Shown here in pieces: positions 1 to 8,159 of a stretch of DNA of 64,000 nucleotides; positions within the stretch are counted from its first letter, which is position 1, and the number at the start of each line of letters is the position of its first letter. A program made the translations under genes and the position numbers. The notes under the pieces are model-generated. The model worked only from the letters and a program-made list of their open reading frames with translations, ran no database searches and was not told the origin of the DNA. Source of the DNA: Pseudomonas saudiphocaensis (GTDB lineage: Bacteria > Pseudomonadota > Gammaproteobacteria > Pseudomonadales > Pseudomonadaceae); assembly GCF_000756775.1 (NCBI RefSeq), contig NZ_CCSF01000001.1, positions 682,001 to 746,000 of the forward strand. The letters are read 5' to 3'.

Positions 1-70
1 GACCTACTGCGCACGCGCTCAGGGTCAGTAGGACCGTGAGCAGGAGGGGAATGGTGATGACCTTGTTCAT
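1..70 (-). CDS. oprN: Outer-membrane efflux channel, OprN-like (partial, 5' end only)
   Basis: Only the first 23 codons lie in the window. They read as a lipoprotein signal peptide: MNK start, a leucine-rich hydrophobic stretch and an LSAC lipobox. This fits NodT/OprN-type outer-membrane factors of RND pumps. The ATG overlaps the stop of the upstream mexF-like gene (ATGA), so translation is probably coupled. Assignment as the OprN partner rests on position after mexE-mexF; the barrel and coiled-coil parts are outside the window. Confidence 0.75.
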   Translation of the reverse strand, partial: MNKVITIPLLLTVLLTLSACAVG

Positions 71-3000
71 GCATTGGCCTCCTTCAGTACAGCCTTTTTC
101 TCCTCGCGCTTCTCGACGAACGCGCGGATCACCAGATAGAACACCGGAGTTAGCAACAGACCGAAGAAGGTCACGCCGAGCATCCCGCTGAATACCGCGA
201 CGCCCATGGCATGGCGCATTTCCGCGCCGGCGCCGCTGGACAGCACCAGCGGCACCACGCCCATGATGAAAGCGAAGCTGGTCATCAGGATCGGGCGCAG
301 CCTGAGCCGGCACGCCTCAAGGATTGCGGCCAGCCGATCCATGCCTTCTTCCTGTTTATCCTTGGCGAACTCCACCAGCAGGATCGCGTTCTTGCACGCC
401 AGCCCGACGAGCACGATCAGACCGATCTGAGTAAAGACGTTGTTGTCGCCACCGGAGAGGATCACCCCGGTGATGGCCGCCAGCAGCGTCATCGGTACGA
501 TCAGAATCACCGCCAGCGGCAGGCTCCAGCTTTCGTACTGCGCGGCCAATACCAGGAATGCCAGCAACACGCAGAGCGGGAAGACGAACATTGCGGTGTT
601 GCCGGCGAGAATCTGCTGGTAGGTCAGTTCGGTCCATTCGTAACTCATGCCGTTGGGCAGCTCGGCCTTCAGCAAGCGCTCCATGGCAGCTTCGGCCTGT
701 CCCGAGCTGTAGCCGGGTGCGGCAGCGCCGTTGATCTCGGCGGTGAGGAAGCCGTTGTAGTGCATGACCCGATCCGGCCCTGAGCTGTCGCTGACCTTGA
801 CGAAGGTGGACAGCGGAACCATCTCGCCGCGGTCGTTGCGCACCTTCAGCTGACCGATCTGCTCGGGTGTCAGACGGAACTTCTGATCAGCCTGGACGTT
901 GACCTGATAGGTGCGGCCGAAGCGGTTGAAGTCGTTGGCATACAGCGAGCCCAGGTAAACCTGCATGGTGTCAAAGATCTGGTCGATTGCCACGCCGTGG
1001 GTGCGGGCCTTCTCGCGGTCGATATCGGCGTCGATCTGCGGCACGTTCACCTGATAGCTGGTGAACAGCCCGGCCAGCTCGGGATAGTCGGCGCTCTTGG
1101 CGATCACGTTCTGCACTTGGCTGTACAACTCTTCGTAGCCCAGGTCGCCGCGGTCCTGTACCTGAACACGGAAGCCGCCAATGGTGCCCAGGCCCTGTAC
1201 AGGCGGCGGCGGGAAGATGGCCAAATAGGCTTCTTGAATACCGGAAAGCTGACCATTGAGTTCAGCCGCAATGGCTCCAGCGGACAGGCTCTCATCCTTG
1301 CGCTGGTCGAAGTCTTTCAGGGCGACGAAGACCACGCCGCTGTTCGGACTGTTGGTGAATCCATTGATGGAAAGCCCGGGGAAGGCCACGGTGTTTTCAA
1401 CGCCCGGATGCTCGCCGGCGATCTGCGACATGCGTTTGATCACTTCCTCGGTACGGTCCAGGGTGGCGGCATCTGGGAGCTGGGCAAATGCCACCAGGTA
1501 CTGTTTGTCCTGCGGCGGCACGAAGCCGGTCGGGGTGCTGGCGAAGCCGGCGTAGCCCAGGCCGACCAGTCCCAGATAGACCAGCAGGGCGATGCCGCTG
1601 CCGCGCAGAATACGTCTGACTGCACCCACATAGCCGTGGCTGGCGCGCTCGAATACGCGGTTGAATGGCTTGAATAGCCAACCGCCGAACAGCCTGTCCA
1701 GCAGGCGCGAGAAACCGTCCTTGGGCGCGTCATGGCTACGCAACAGTACGGCGGCCAGGGCAGGCGAAAGGGTCAGCGAGTTGAACGCGGAGATGACCGT
1801 GGAGATGGCGATGGTCAGCGCAAACTGCTGATAGAACTGTCCCGTCAGCCCGGAAATGAACGCGGTCGGGATAAACACAGCGCACAACACCAATGCGGTT
1901 GCGACGATGGGCCCGGTAACCTCCTTCATTGCCTGCCGGGTGGCTTCCACTGGCGATTTGCCGAGGCCTATGTTGCGCTCGACGTTTTCCACCACGACGA
2001 TGGCGTCGTCCACCACGATGCCGATCGCCAGCACCAGCCCGAACAGTGAAAGCGCGTTGAGCGAGAAGCCGAGCATATGCATGATCGCGAAGGTGCCAAT
2101 CAATGACACCGGCACGGCAGCCAGTGGAATGATCGAAGCACGCCAGGTCTGCAGGAACAGAATCACCACCAGCACCACCAGCACGACGGCTTCCAGCAGC
2201 GTGTGCACCACTGCTTCGATGGAGCCGCGCACGAAGATGGTCGGGTCGTAGACGATTTCGTAATCCACGCCCTCGGGGAATGTTTCCTTGAGCTCGGCCA
2301 TGCGCGCACGGACCGAATCGGATATCTCGATGGCGTTCGAGCCGGGGCGCTGGAAGATCGGCATGGCCACAGCCGGCTGGTTGTTCAGCAATGAGCGCAG
2401 CGCGTATTGGCTCGAACCAAGCTCCACCCGGGCGATGTCTTTCAGGCGGGTGATCGCACCGTCCTGATCGGCGCGGATGATGATGTTCTGGAATTCTTCT
2501 TCTGTGACCAACCGGCCCTGAGTGTTGATCGCCAACTGGAAGTCGGTGGCACCAGGCGCTGGCGGCGCGCCGAGCGAGCCTGCTGCGACCTGGCGATTCT
2601 GCTCGCGGATGGCGTTGACCACATCGGTAGCGGTGAGGCTGCGCAGGGCGACCTTGTCGGGGTCGAGCCAGATCCGCAACGAGTAATCGCCGAGGCCGAA
2701 CAGCTGCACATCGCCTACGCCTTCCAGGCGTGCCAGCTCGTCCTTGACGTTGATCGCCGCATAGTTGGACAGATACAGCATGTCGTAGCGCTCGTCGGGC
2801 GAGGTCAGGTGCACCACCATCGTCAGGTCCGGTGAGGCCTTGTCCACAGTGACGCCGAGGCGCTGCACTTCGGTGGGCAGGGTCGGCATGGTGCGGGTCA
2901 CGCGGTTCTGCACCTGCACCTGGGCGTTGTCCAGATCGGTGCCGAGCGCGAAGGTGATGGTCAGCGTGAGCTTGCCGTCAGCGGTAGCCTGGGACGACAT

Positions 3001-3237
3001 GTAGAGCATGCCTTCGACGCCGGTGATGGCCTGTTCCAGGGGCGAGGCGACGGTTTCCCCGATCACCTTGGGGTTGGCGCCCGGGTACTCGGCACGCACC
3101 ACCACGGTAGGTGGCACCACCTCGGGGTATTCGCTGATGGGCAGCTGAAACAGTGAAATGGCGCCGCCGATGAGGATCACCAGTGACAGTACGGCGGCGA
3201 AAATCGGCCGCTTGATAAAGAATTGCGAGAAATTCAT
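67..3237 (-). CDS. mexF: RND multidrug efflux permease, MexF-like
   Basis: This 1056-residue protein has the full length of an HAE1 family RND pump. It starts MNFSQFFIKRPIFA, the usual cytoplasmic tip and first membrane helix. Two large periplasmic loops (about 40-335 and 560-870) are followed by membrane-helix blocks. Helix 4 carries the proton-relay pair D410-D411 in VVDDAIVVVENVE. It would export drugs from the inner membrane and periplasm through the MexE adaptor and OprN channel, driven by protons. A GGAG ribosome site lies 7 bases before the ATG, and mexE ends 71 bases upstream. No frameshift or missing key residue was seen. Confidence 0.95.
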   Translation of the reverse strand: MNFSQFFIKRPIFAAVLSLVILIGGAISLFQLPISEYPEVVPPTVVVRAEYPGANPKVIGETVASPLEQAITGVEGMLYMSSQATADGKLTLTITFALGTDLDNAQVQVQNRVTRTMPTLPTEVQRLGVTVDKASPDLTMVVHLTSPDERYDMLYLSNYAAINVKDELARLEGVGDVQLFGLGDYSLRIWLDPDKVALRSLTATDVVNAIREQNRQVAAGSLGAPPAPGATDFQLAINTQGRLVTEEEFQNIIIRADQDGAITRLKDIARVELGSSQYALRSLLNNQPAVAMPIFQRPGSNAIEISDSVRARMAELKETFPEGVDYEIVYDPTIFVRGSIEAVVHTLLEAVVLVVLVVILFLQTWRASIIPLAAVPVSLIGTFAIMHMLGFSLNALSLFGLVLAIGIVVDDAIVVVENVERNIGLGKSPVEATRQAMKEVTGPIVATALVLCAVFIPTAFISGLTGQFYQQFALTIAISTVISAFNSLTLSPALAAVLLRSHDAPKDGFSRLLDRLFGGWLFKPFNRVFERASHGYVGAVRRILRGSGIALLVYLGLVGLGYAGFASTPTGFVPPQDKQYLVAFAQLPDAATLDRTEEVIKRMSQIAGEHPGVENTVAFPGLSINGFTNSPNSGVVFVALKDFDQRKDESLSAGAIAAELNGQLSGIQEAYLAIFPPPPVQGLGTIGGFRVQVQDRGDLGYEELYSQVQNVIAKSADYPELAGLFTSYQVNVPQIDADIDREKARTHGVAIDQIFDTMQVYLGSLYANDFNRFGRTYQVNVQADQKFRLTPEQIGQLKVRNDRGEMVPLSTFVKVSDSSGPDRVMHYNGFLTAEINGAAAPGYSSGQAEAAMERLLKAELPNGMSYEWTELTYQQILAGNTAMFVFPLCVLLAFLVLAAQYESWSLPLAVILIVPMTLLAAITGVILSGGDNNVFTQIGLIVLVGLACKNAILLVEFAKDKQEEGMDRLAAILEACRLRLRPILMTSFAFIMGVVPLVLSSGAGAEMRHAMGVAVFSGMLGVTFFGLLLTPVFYLVIRAFVEKREEKKAVLKEANA

Positions 3238-3308
3238 GGCGCACTCCGGGGGAAAGGGTGCGCATCAGCACCCTGGCCGAATCTGTTGTGGTGAAGGTGA
3301 GGGCGGCG

Positions 3309-4538
3309 TTAACTGCTGGGCGGCTTAGGCGCGGCGCGATCGACCACCTGCGGCTTCAGCGCGGCGCTGATGGCGCGGTGCTGCTCCTGCAGCGTGGCGA
3401 GGGTTTCGGCATCGGCCATCGGCACGCTTTTCGGCTCTACCGCATTACCCGGCCGGACCCGCTGCAGGCCGTTGACGACGATCGTTTCGCCTTCGCCAAG
3501 CCCGCTGCGGACGATGCGCAGGCCCTCCAGCTTCGGTCCCAATTCGATCGCGCGGTAGGCGACCTTGCCGTCGTCCCCCAGCACCAGCACGAACTTCTTG
3601 CCCAGGTCAGTACCTACCGCCACGTCCTTGATCAGCACCGCGTCGTAGGTAGCGCTGCCGACCAACTTCAAGCGGGCATAAAGTCCCGGCGTGAAGCGGC
3701 CGTCGCGGTTGTCGAACACAGCGCGGCCGCGAATGGTGCCGGTACGTGGATCCACCTGGTTATCAATGAAATTCATGAATCCCAGGTGGGGGTGACCATC
3801 CTCGCTGGAGAGCCCCAGGTACACCGGGGTGGTATCCCCGCGCTGGCCTTCGCGCGCCAGCTCGCGGTACTTCAGGTAGGTGCGCTCATCAGCCTCGAAG
3901 TAGGCATAGACCTTGTCGGTGGAAACCAGGGTGGTAAGCAGCGCCTCGCCGGCGTTGACCAGATTGCCGGCGGTGATCAGCGCACGTCCCACACGACCAT
4001 CAATGGGAGCGGTGACCCGGGTAAAGCCGAGATCGAGTTTTGCTGCCTCCAGCTGTGCCTGGATCGCGGCCGCTGCTGCCTTCGCTTCGCTGGCGGCACT
4101 GATGCGGGCGTCGGCCAGTTCGGCGGAAATCGCATTGCTGGCTCGCAGCCGTTCGCCGCGCTGTGCCTCGCTGGCCGTACGGGTTTGCGTGGCGCGCGCT
4201 TGCTGCAATTCCGCTTCCAGTCGCTTGACCTGCGCCTGGAAGGGACGTGGGTCGATCTGGAACAGCAGGTCGCCTTTTTTCACCAGGGCGCCTTCATGAA
4301 AGGCCACGCTGTCGATGTAGCCTGAAACCCGCGGGCGGATTTCCACCGACTCTGGCGCCTCCAGCTGCCCGGTGAGCTCGTCCCATTCGGTGACCTCATG
4401 CTTGATGACCTCGGCGACACTGACTGCTGGCGGCGGCATCTCTGCCTGAGTGGCCTCCGGGGCTTTGCCGCAACCGGCGACGAGGATCATGGCCAACGCG
4501 ACCAAAGGAAAACGCAAGGCGTTGAGTGAACGTTCCAT
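3309..4538 (-). CDS. mexE: RND efflux periplasmic adaptor, MexE-like
   Basis: The product is a 409-residue membrane fusion protein. The N terminus is a lipoprotein signal with lipobox LVAGC (Cys23). A lipoyl/hairpin region follows: the first lipoyl half includes the GYIDSVAFHEGALVKKGD pattern, then an Ala/Glu/Arg-rich coiled-coil hairpin around 100-170, then the beta-barrel and membrane-proximal domains. It links the MexF-like pump to the outer-membrane channel. A GGAG site sits 7 bases before the start. It is the first gene of the efflux operon, with a MexT-type box 80-100 bases upstream. Confidence 0.94.
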   Translation of the reverse strand: MERSLNALRFPLVALAMILVAGCGKAPEATQAEMPPPAVSVAEVIKHEVTEWDELTGQLEAPESVEIRPRVSGYIDSVAFHEGALVKKGDLLFQIDPRPFQAQVKRLEAELQQARATQTRTASEAQRGERLRASNAISAELADARISAASEAKAAAAAIQAQLEAAKLDLGFTRVTAPIDGRVGRALITAGNLVNAGEALLTTLVSTDKVYAYFEADERTYLKYRELAREGQRGDTTPVYLGLSSEDGHPHLGFMNFIDNQVDPRTGTIRGRAVFDNRDGRFTPGLYARLKLVGSATYDAVLIKDVAVGTDLGKKFVLVLGDDGKVAYRAIELGPKLEGLRIVRSGLGEGETIVVNGLQRVRPGNAVEPKSVPMADAETLATLQEQHRAISAALKPQVVDRAAPKPPSS

Positions 4539-4616
4539 GCTTGACTCCGCAACTCGGATTTATCGATGGGCGGGAGTCTGCTCGGCCTTGCCACGCAGCA
4601 GAAATCGAACGGCGCG

Positions 4617-4640
4617 AAGGTGAATATCAATGGCGATGAT
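4617..4640 (-). promoter_or_regulatory. Probable MexT binding site upstream of mexE
   Basis: Read on the minus strand this is ATCA-N5-ATTGAT-N4-ACCTT. The published MexT box is ATCA-N5-GTCGAT-N4-ACYAT, so 12 of 15 defined positions agree. It also contains the LysR-type nod-box core ATC-N9-GAT, palindromic at 4626-4640. It lies 79-102 bases before the mexE start, a sensible place for an activator. The match was found by eye; binding is inferred. Confidence 0.6.
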
Positions 4641-4789
4641 GGTTGGACGCGCGTTTATCGATGTGACGGAGGCTAATTGCCTTAACGGCAGCGTCGCGTG
4701 GGGTGGAGAACGACCGTAGGTGTCGCACTTTTTCCTTGCGCACTGGTACAGGAGGGTAGGCGGGGTTATGCGTGGATGCGGGCGGACGC

Positions 4790-4815
4790 GTGGAAAAGGC
4801 GTAGCCGTTTTCCAC
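4790..4815. repeat. Inverted repeat after mexT (REP-like, possible terminator)
   Basis: GTGGAAAA and TTTTCCAC flank an inner GGC-GTA-GCC, giving a near-perfect hairpin that ends one base from the mexT stop. The outer CCACCCTAC resembles the repeat at 16386-16465, which suggests a dispersed palindromic element. It may stop mexT transcripts, although there is no long T run. Confidence 0.5.
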
Positions 4816-4816
4816 C

Positions 4817-5734
4817 CTACAGGCTGTCTGGATCGCCGACGAACATTTGGATGCGCGAGCGCAGCCAACGCTCGGCGGGGTCGTTGTCCTGGGCGCCGCG
4901 CCAGGCCATGGATAGCTGAAAATCCTGGTTCGCCTCGAACGGCAACGGCTCGGCGCGCACGCCGCCGTTGGCAGCCAGGGCGGCAGCGGCATAATCCGGC
5001 ACCGTTGCGACCAGATCCGTACCGGCAAGCAGGCTCGCCAGTCCGTTGAACTGCGGCACAGCGAGCACTACCCGGCGCTTGCAGCCGCGCAGTGCCAGTT
5101 CTTCATCGATATAGCCGTTGAGATCGCCGGCAAAAGACACCATCGCGTGCGGCCGCGAGCAGTAATCTTCCATGCTCATGCGCCCTGGAATGGAGTCTGC
5201 GCGCAGCAGCATCGGTCGCGGCCGCCGCAATATTTTGCGCTTGGCATTGGCTGGCAGCTCCTGGGTGTAGCAGACGCCTACCGAGATTTCGCCGGAGGCC
5301 AGCAGGCCAGGCACCAACAGGTAGTTGGCGCGACGCACCACCAGCACCACGCCTGGTGCTTCAGCCCGGATGCGGCGCAGCAAGGACGGCAGCAGGGCGA
5401 ACTCGACTTCATCGGTCAGACCGATTCTGAACACCTGGTTGCTGGTGGCGGGGTCAAAGGATGAGGCGCGACTCACGGCAGTGGAAATCGAGTCCAGTGC
5501 CGGTGAAAGCAGCCGGGCGATTTCCTCGGCGCGGGCGGTGGGCTCCATGCTGCGTCCGGTGCGCACAAAGAGAGGGTCGTCGAACAGCGAACGCAGGCGC
5601 GCGAGCGCAGCGCTGATCGCCGGCTGACCGAGAAATAGCTTTTCCGCCGCGCGGGTTACGCTGCGCTCGTGCATCAGTGTCTCGAACACGATCAGCAGGT
5701 TCAGATCGACACGGCGAAGATCGTTGCGATTCAT
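4817..5734 (-). CDS. mexT: LysR-family activator, MexT-like
   Basis: The protein is a 305-residue LysR regulator. The N-terminal winged helix-turn-helix spans about residues 8-65 (DLNLLIVFETL, TRAAEKLFLGQPAISAALARLR); the rest is a two-lobed effector domain. In P. aeruginosa MexT activates mexEF-oprN and mexS, and the same gene order occurs here. A GTG three codons upstream (5743) is also open, but the ATG at 5734 gives the MNRNDLRRVDLNLL start typical of MexT. The frame is intact, so the activator could be functional. Confidence 0.92.
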   Translation of the reverse strand: MNRNDLRRVDLNLLIVFETLMHERSVTRAAEKLFLGQPAISAALARLRSLFDDPLFVRTGRSMEPTARAEEIARLLSPALDSISTAVSRASSFDPATSNQVFRIGLTDEVEFALLPSLLRRIRAEAPGVVLVVRRANYLLVPGLLASGEISVGVCYTQELPANAKRKILRRPRPMLLRADSIPGRMSMEDYCSRPHAMVSFAGDLNGYIDEELALRGCKRRVVLAVPQFNGLASLLAGTDLVATVPDYAAAALAANGGVRAEPLPFEANQDFQLSMAWRGAQDNDPAERWLRSRIQMFVGDPDSL

Positions 5735-5996
5735 CCCATTCACTTGACGTTGCGGTCGGACGGTAAGTCGTTCCTGGATGTTGCGACTGCATTCTAGTCA
5801 GATCAAAGCGAGCAGGGCATGCCCGCTGGTGAATTGGCCGGCTCTACGTGGATACGCAAATACATACAAGCGAGCATGCAGTACATCATTATTTGCGGAC
5901 ATGGGCACTATCGAGCGGAATGCGTTCGGGCCGCTGGAGTTGTGTCCAACGGCCATATAGAGTCTCAATACATGCAGTAATCGAGGGGTCTTCCAA

Positions 5997-7013
5997 ATGT
6001 CCCGCATCATCCGCTTTCACCAGTTCGGCCCTGCCGAAGTGCTGCGTTACGAGCAGCAGGAGACCCCCAAACCCGGCCCCGGTGAGGTGCTGGTGAATGT
6101 CGCCGCGATCGGCGTCAGCTGGAACGACGTGCTCTGGCGGCAGGACCTCGCGCCGCGTCACGCTCGGCTACCGGCGGGCCTTGGCAGCGAGGTGGCCGGT
6201 GTGGTCACTGCGGTGGGTGAGGGTGTGGTGGGATTTGCCATCGGTGATCGTGTGGCGAGCTTTCCCGCCCATGACCTCAATGAATATCCGCTTTATGGCG
6301 AGCAGGTGCGCATCCCTCAGCACGCGCTGGTGCATTATCCGGCCATGCTCAGCGCCACCGAAGCTGCGGTGCATTACACGCCGTTGCTGGTTTCCTACTT
6401 CGCACTGGTGGAGTTGGCGCAGCTCGAGCCTGGTCAGTACGTATTGGTCACCCAGGCCCGACATTGCACCGGGCCGGCAGCGGTGCAGCTGGCCAAGGCT
6501 CTCGGCGGACGCGTTATTGCCACCTGTGCCCATAGCGAGGACCGCGAGTTCCTATTGGGACTTGGCGCCGAAACGGTCATCGCGACGGAGGAGGAAGATC
6601 TGGTCGGCCGCCTTGAGCGGATCACCGGAGGGAAGGGCGTGGAGGTGGTGCTGGACTCCTGTGGCGGTTCGCAGATGAAGCTGCTCGGCGATGTCATTGC
6701 GCCGCGCGGCAAGCTGATCCTCTACGGCACGCTCGGTGGCAATGAAACGGCGTTTCCCGCTTGTGCCGCGTTCAAGAAAAACTTCAAATTCTTCCTGCAT
6801 TGTCTCTGCGACTTCACCGGCCAGCCTGAGCTGGGCATCGAGCAGAACCGCGAGGCCGTCGGACGGGCCTTGCGGCACATCAACCAGCTGACGGCCGATA
6901 GGATGGTTACTCCGCAGATCGACAAGGTGTTCAGGTTTGAGGAGGCCGTTGCCGCGCATCAGTATCTGGAAAGCGGAGAGGCACGGGGCAGGGTTGTCCT
7001 AAGTCTCGAATAG
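5997..7013 (+). CDS. mexS: Zinc-type alcohol dehydrogenase/quinone oxidoreductase, MexS-like
   Basis: This 338-residue medium-chain dehydrogenase/reductase has an N-terminal GroES-like fold (FGPAEVLRYE, PGPGEVLVNV) and a Rossmann domain around 130-280. It is divergent from mexT across a 262-base intergenic region, exactly as in P. aeruginosa, where loss of MexS switches on MexT and the pump. It looks like a quinone-oxidoreductase-type member and may detoxify an electrophile that signals to MexT. Catalytic substrate is unknown from sequence. Confidence 0.88.
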   Translation: MSRIIRFHQFGPAEVLRYEQQETPKPGPGEVLVNVAAIGVSWNDVLWRQDLAPRHARLPAGLGSEVAGVVTAVGEGVVGFAIGDRVASFPAHDLNEYPLYGEQVRIPQHALVHYPAMLSATEAAVHYTPLLVSYFALVELAQLEPGQYVLVTQARHCTGPAAVQLAKALGGRVIATCAHSEDREFLLGLGAETVIATEEEDLVGRLERITGGKGVEVVLDSCGGSQMKLLGDVIAPRGKLILYGTLGGNETAFPACAAFKKNFKFFLHCLCDFTGQPELGIEQNREAVGRALRHINQLTADRMVTPQIDKVFRFEEAVAAHQYLESGEARGRVVLSLE

Positions 7014-7107
7014 CGCGCCCTAGACCACCTCTCATCACCCGGTAGAAACTTTTCAGCCGGCCGCTCAGTCCTCCACTGACAGTTACTTACTGACGGAGGA
7101 CCCCAGC

Positions 7108-7965
7108 ATGGCCGAAGACTCCCAGACCTTACCCCCTCAGCACCAACCCGAGCCCGGCAAGGAAAGCGAAATGACGCCGCGCCCTGAATTTCGCGGCGAG
7201 GACTACAAGGCTGCCGGCAAACTCCAGGGCAAGGTCGCCATCATCACGGGTGGCGACAGCGGTATCGGCCGCTCGGTGGCGGTGCTGTTTGCCCGCGAAG
7301 GCGCCGACGTAGCCATTCTCTATCTCGATCAGCATGAGGACGCCGAGGAGACCCGCCGCGTCGTGCAGGAGCATGGCCGCCAATGCCTGACCTTTGCCGG
7401 CGATGTGGCTGACGAGACGGTGTGCAAAAAGCTCATTGAGGAGACGCTGTCCACCTTCGGCAAGCTCGACATCCTGGTCAACAATGCCGCCGAACAGCAT
7501 CCTCAGGAGCGCTTCGAGGACATCACCCAGCAGCAATGGGAAAAGACCTTTCGCACCAACGTCTTCGGCATGTTCCAGATGACCCAGGCGGCCATGCCCC
7601 ATCTGGGCGAGGGCGCTTCGATCATCAATACGGCATCGGTGACGGCCTACAAGGGCAACCCGATGCTGATCGATTATTCATCGACCAAGGGTGCGATCGT
7701 CAGCTTTACCCGTGCGCTGGCCATGCATCTGGCTGAGCGCGGCATCCGGGTGAACGGCGTGGCGCCTGGGCCGATCTGGACGCCCTTGATTCCATCCACC
7801 TTCGATCCGGACAAGGTGGCCGAATTCGGTGCCAGCGTGCCGCTCAAACGACCGGGTCAGCCAGAAGAGGTCGCCCCGGCCTACGTCTACCTGGCCAGTA
7901 GCGACTCGTCTTACGTCAGCGGCCAGATCATCCATGTAAACGGCGGGACCGTGGTCAACGGCTGA
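7108..7965 (+). CDS. SDR-family NAD(P)-dependent oxidoreductase (YghA-like)
   Basis: A 285-residue short-chain dehydrogenase. The NAD(P) site TGGDSGIG is at 47-54, NNAA near 128, and the catalytic Ser177, Tyr190 and Lys194 (YSSTK) are all present. The hydrophilic, proline-rich N-terminal extension of about 40 residues and the PEFRGEDYKAAGKLQGK lead-in are typical of the YghA/stress-associated SDR group. Substrate is not predictable. It starts after a GGAGGA site and stands alone between mexS and the formate dehydrogenase operon. Confidence 0.9.
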   Translation: MAEDSQTLPPQHQPEPGKESEMTPRPEFRGEDYKAAGKLQGKVAIITGGDSGIGRSVAVLFAREGADVAILYLDQHEDAEETRRVVQEHGRQCLTFAGDVADETVCKKLIEETLSTFGKLDILVNNAAEQHPQERFEDITQQQWEKTFRTNVFGMFQMTQAAMPHLGEGASIINTASVTAYKGNPMLIDYSSTKGAIVSFTRALAMHLAERGIRVNGVAPGPIWTPLIPSTFDPDKVAEFGASVPLKRPGQPEEVAPAYVYLASSDSSYVSGQIIHVNGGTVVNG

Positions 7966-8159
7966 ATTTGTGCTGCCTGCGGCCCGGCAAAGATGCCGGC
8001 TCGACGCCGGTGATTGCTGATCTATGCTCAATAACGGCAGGCGAAGCCATCAACGGTTCGCCTGCCGGCACCGGACGCGCACAGGAGCGGAACCCCCAGT
8101 GAGCGGGGCAGTCCACTGGATCAGTTGGCTTGCCAACCATAACTACAAGGGAGATACCC

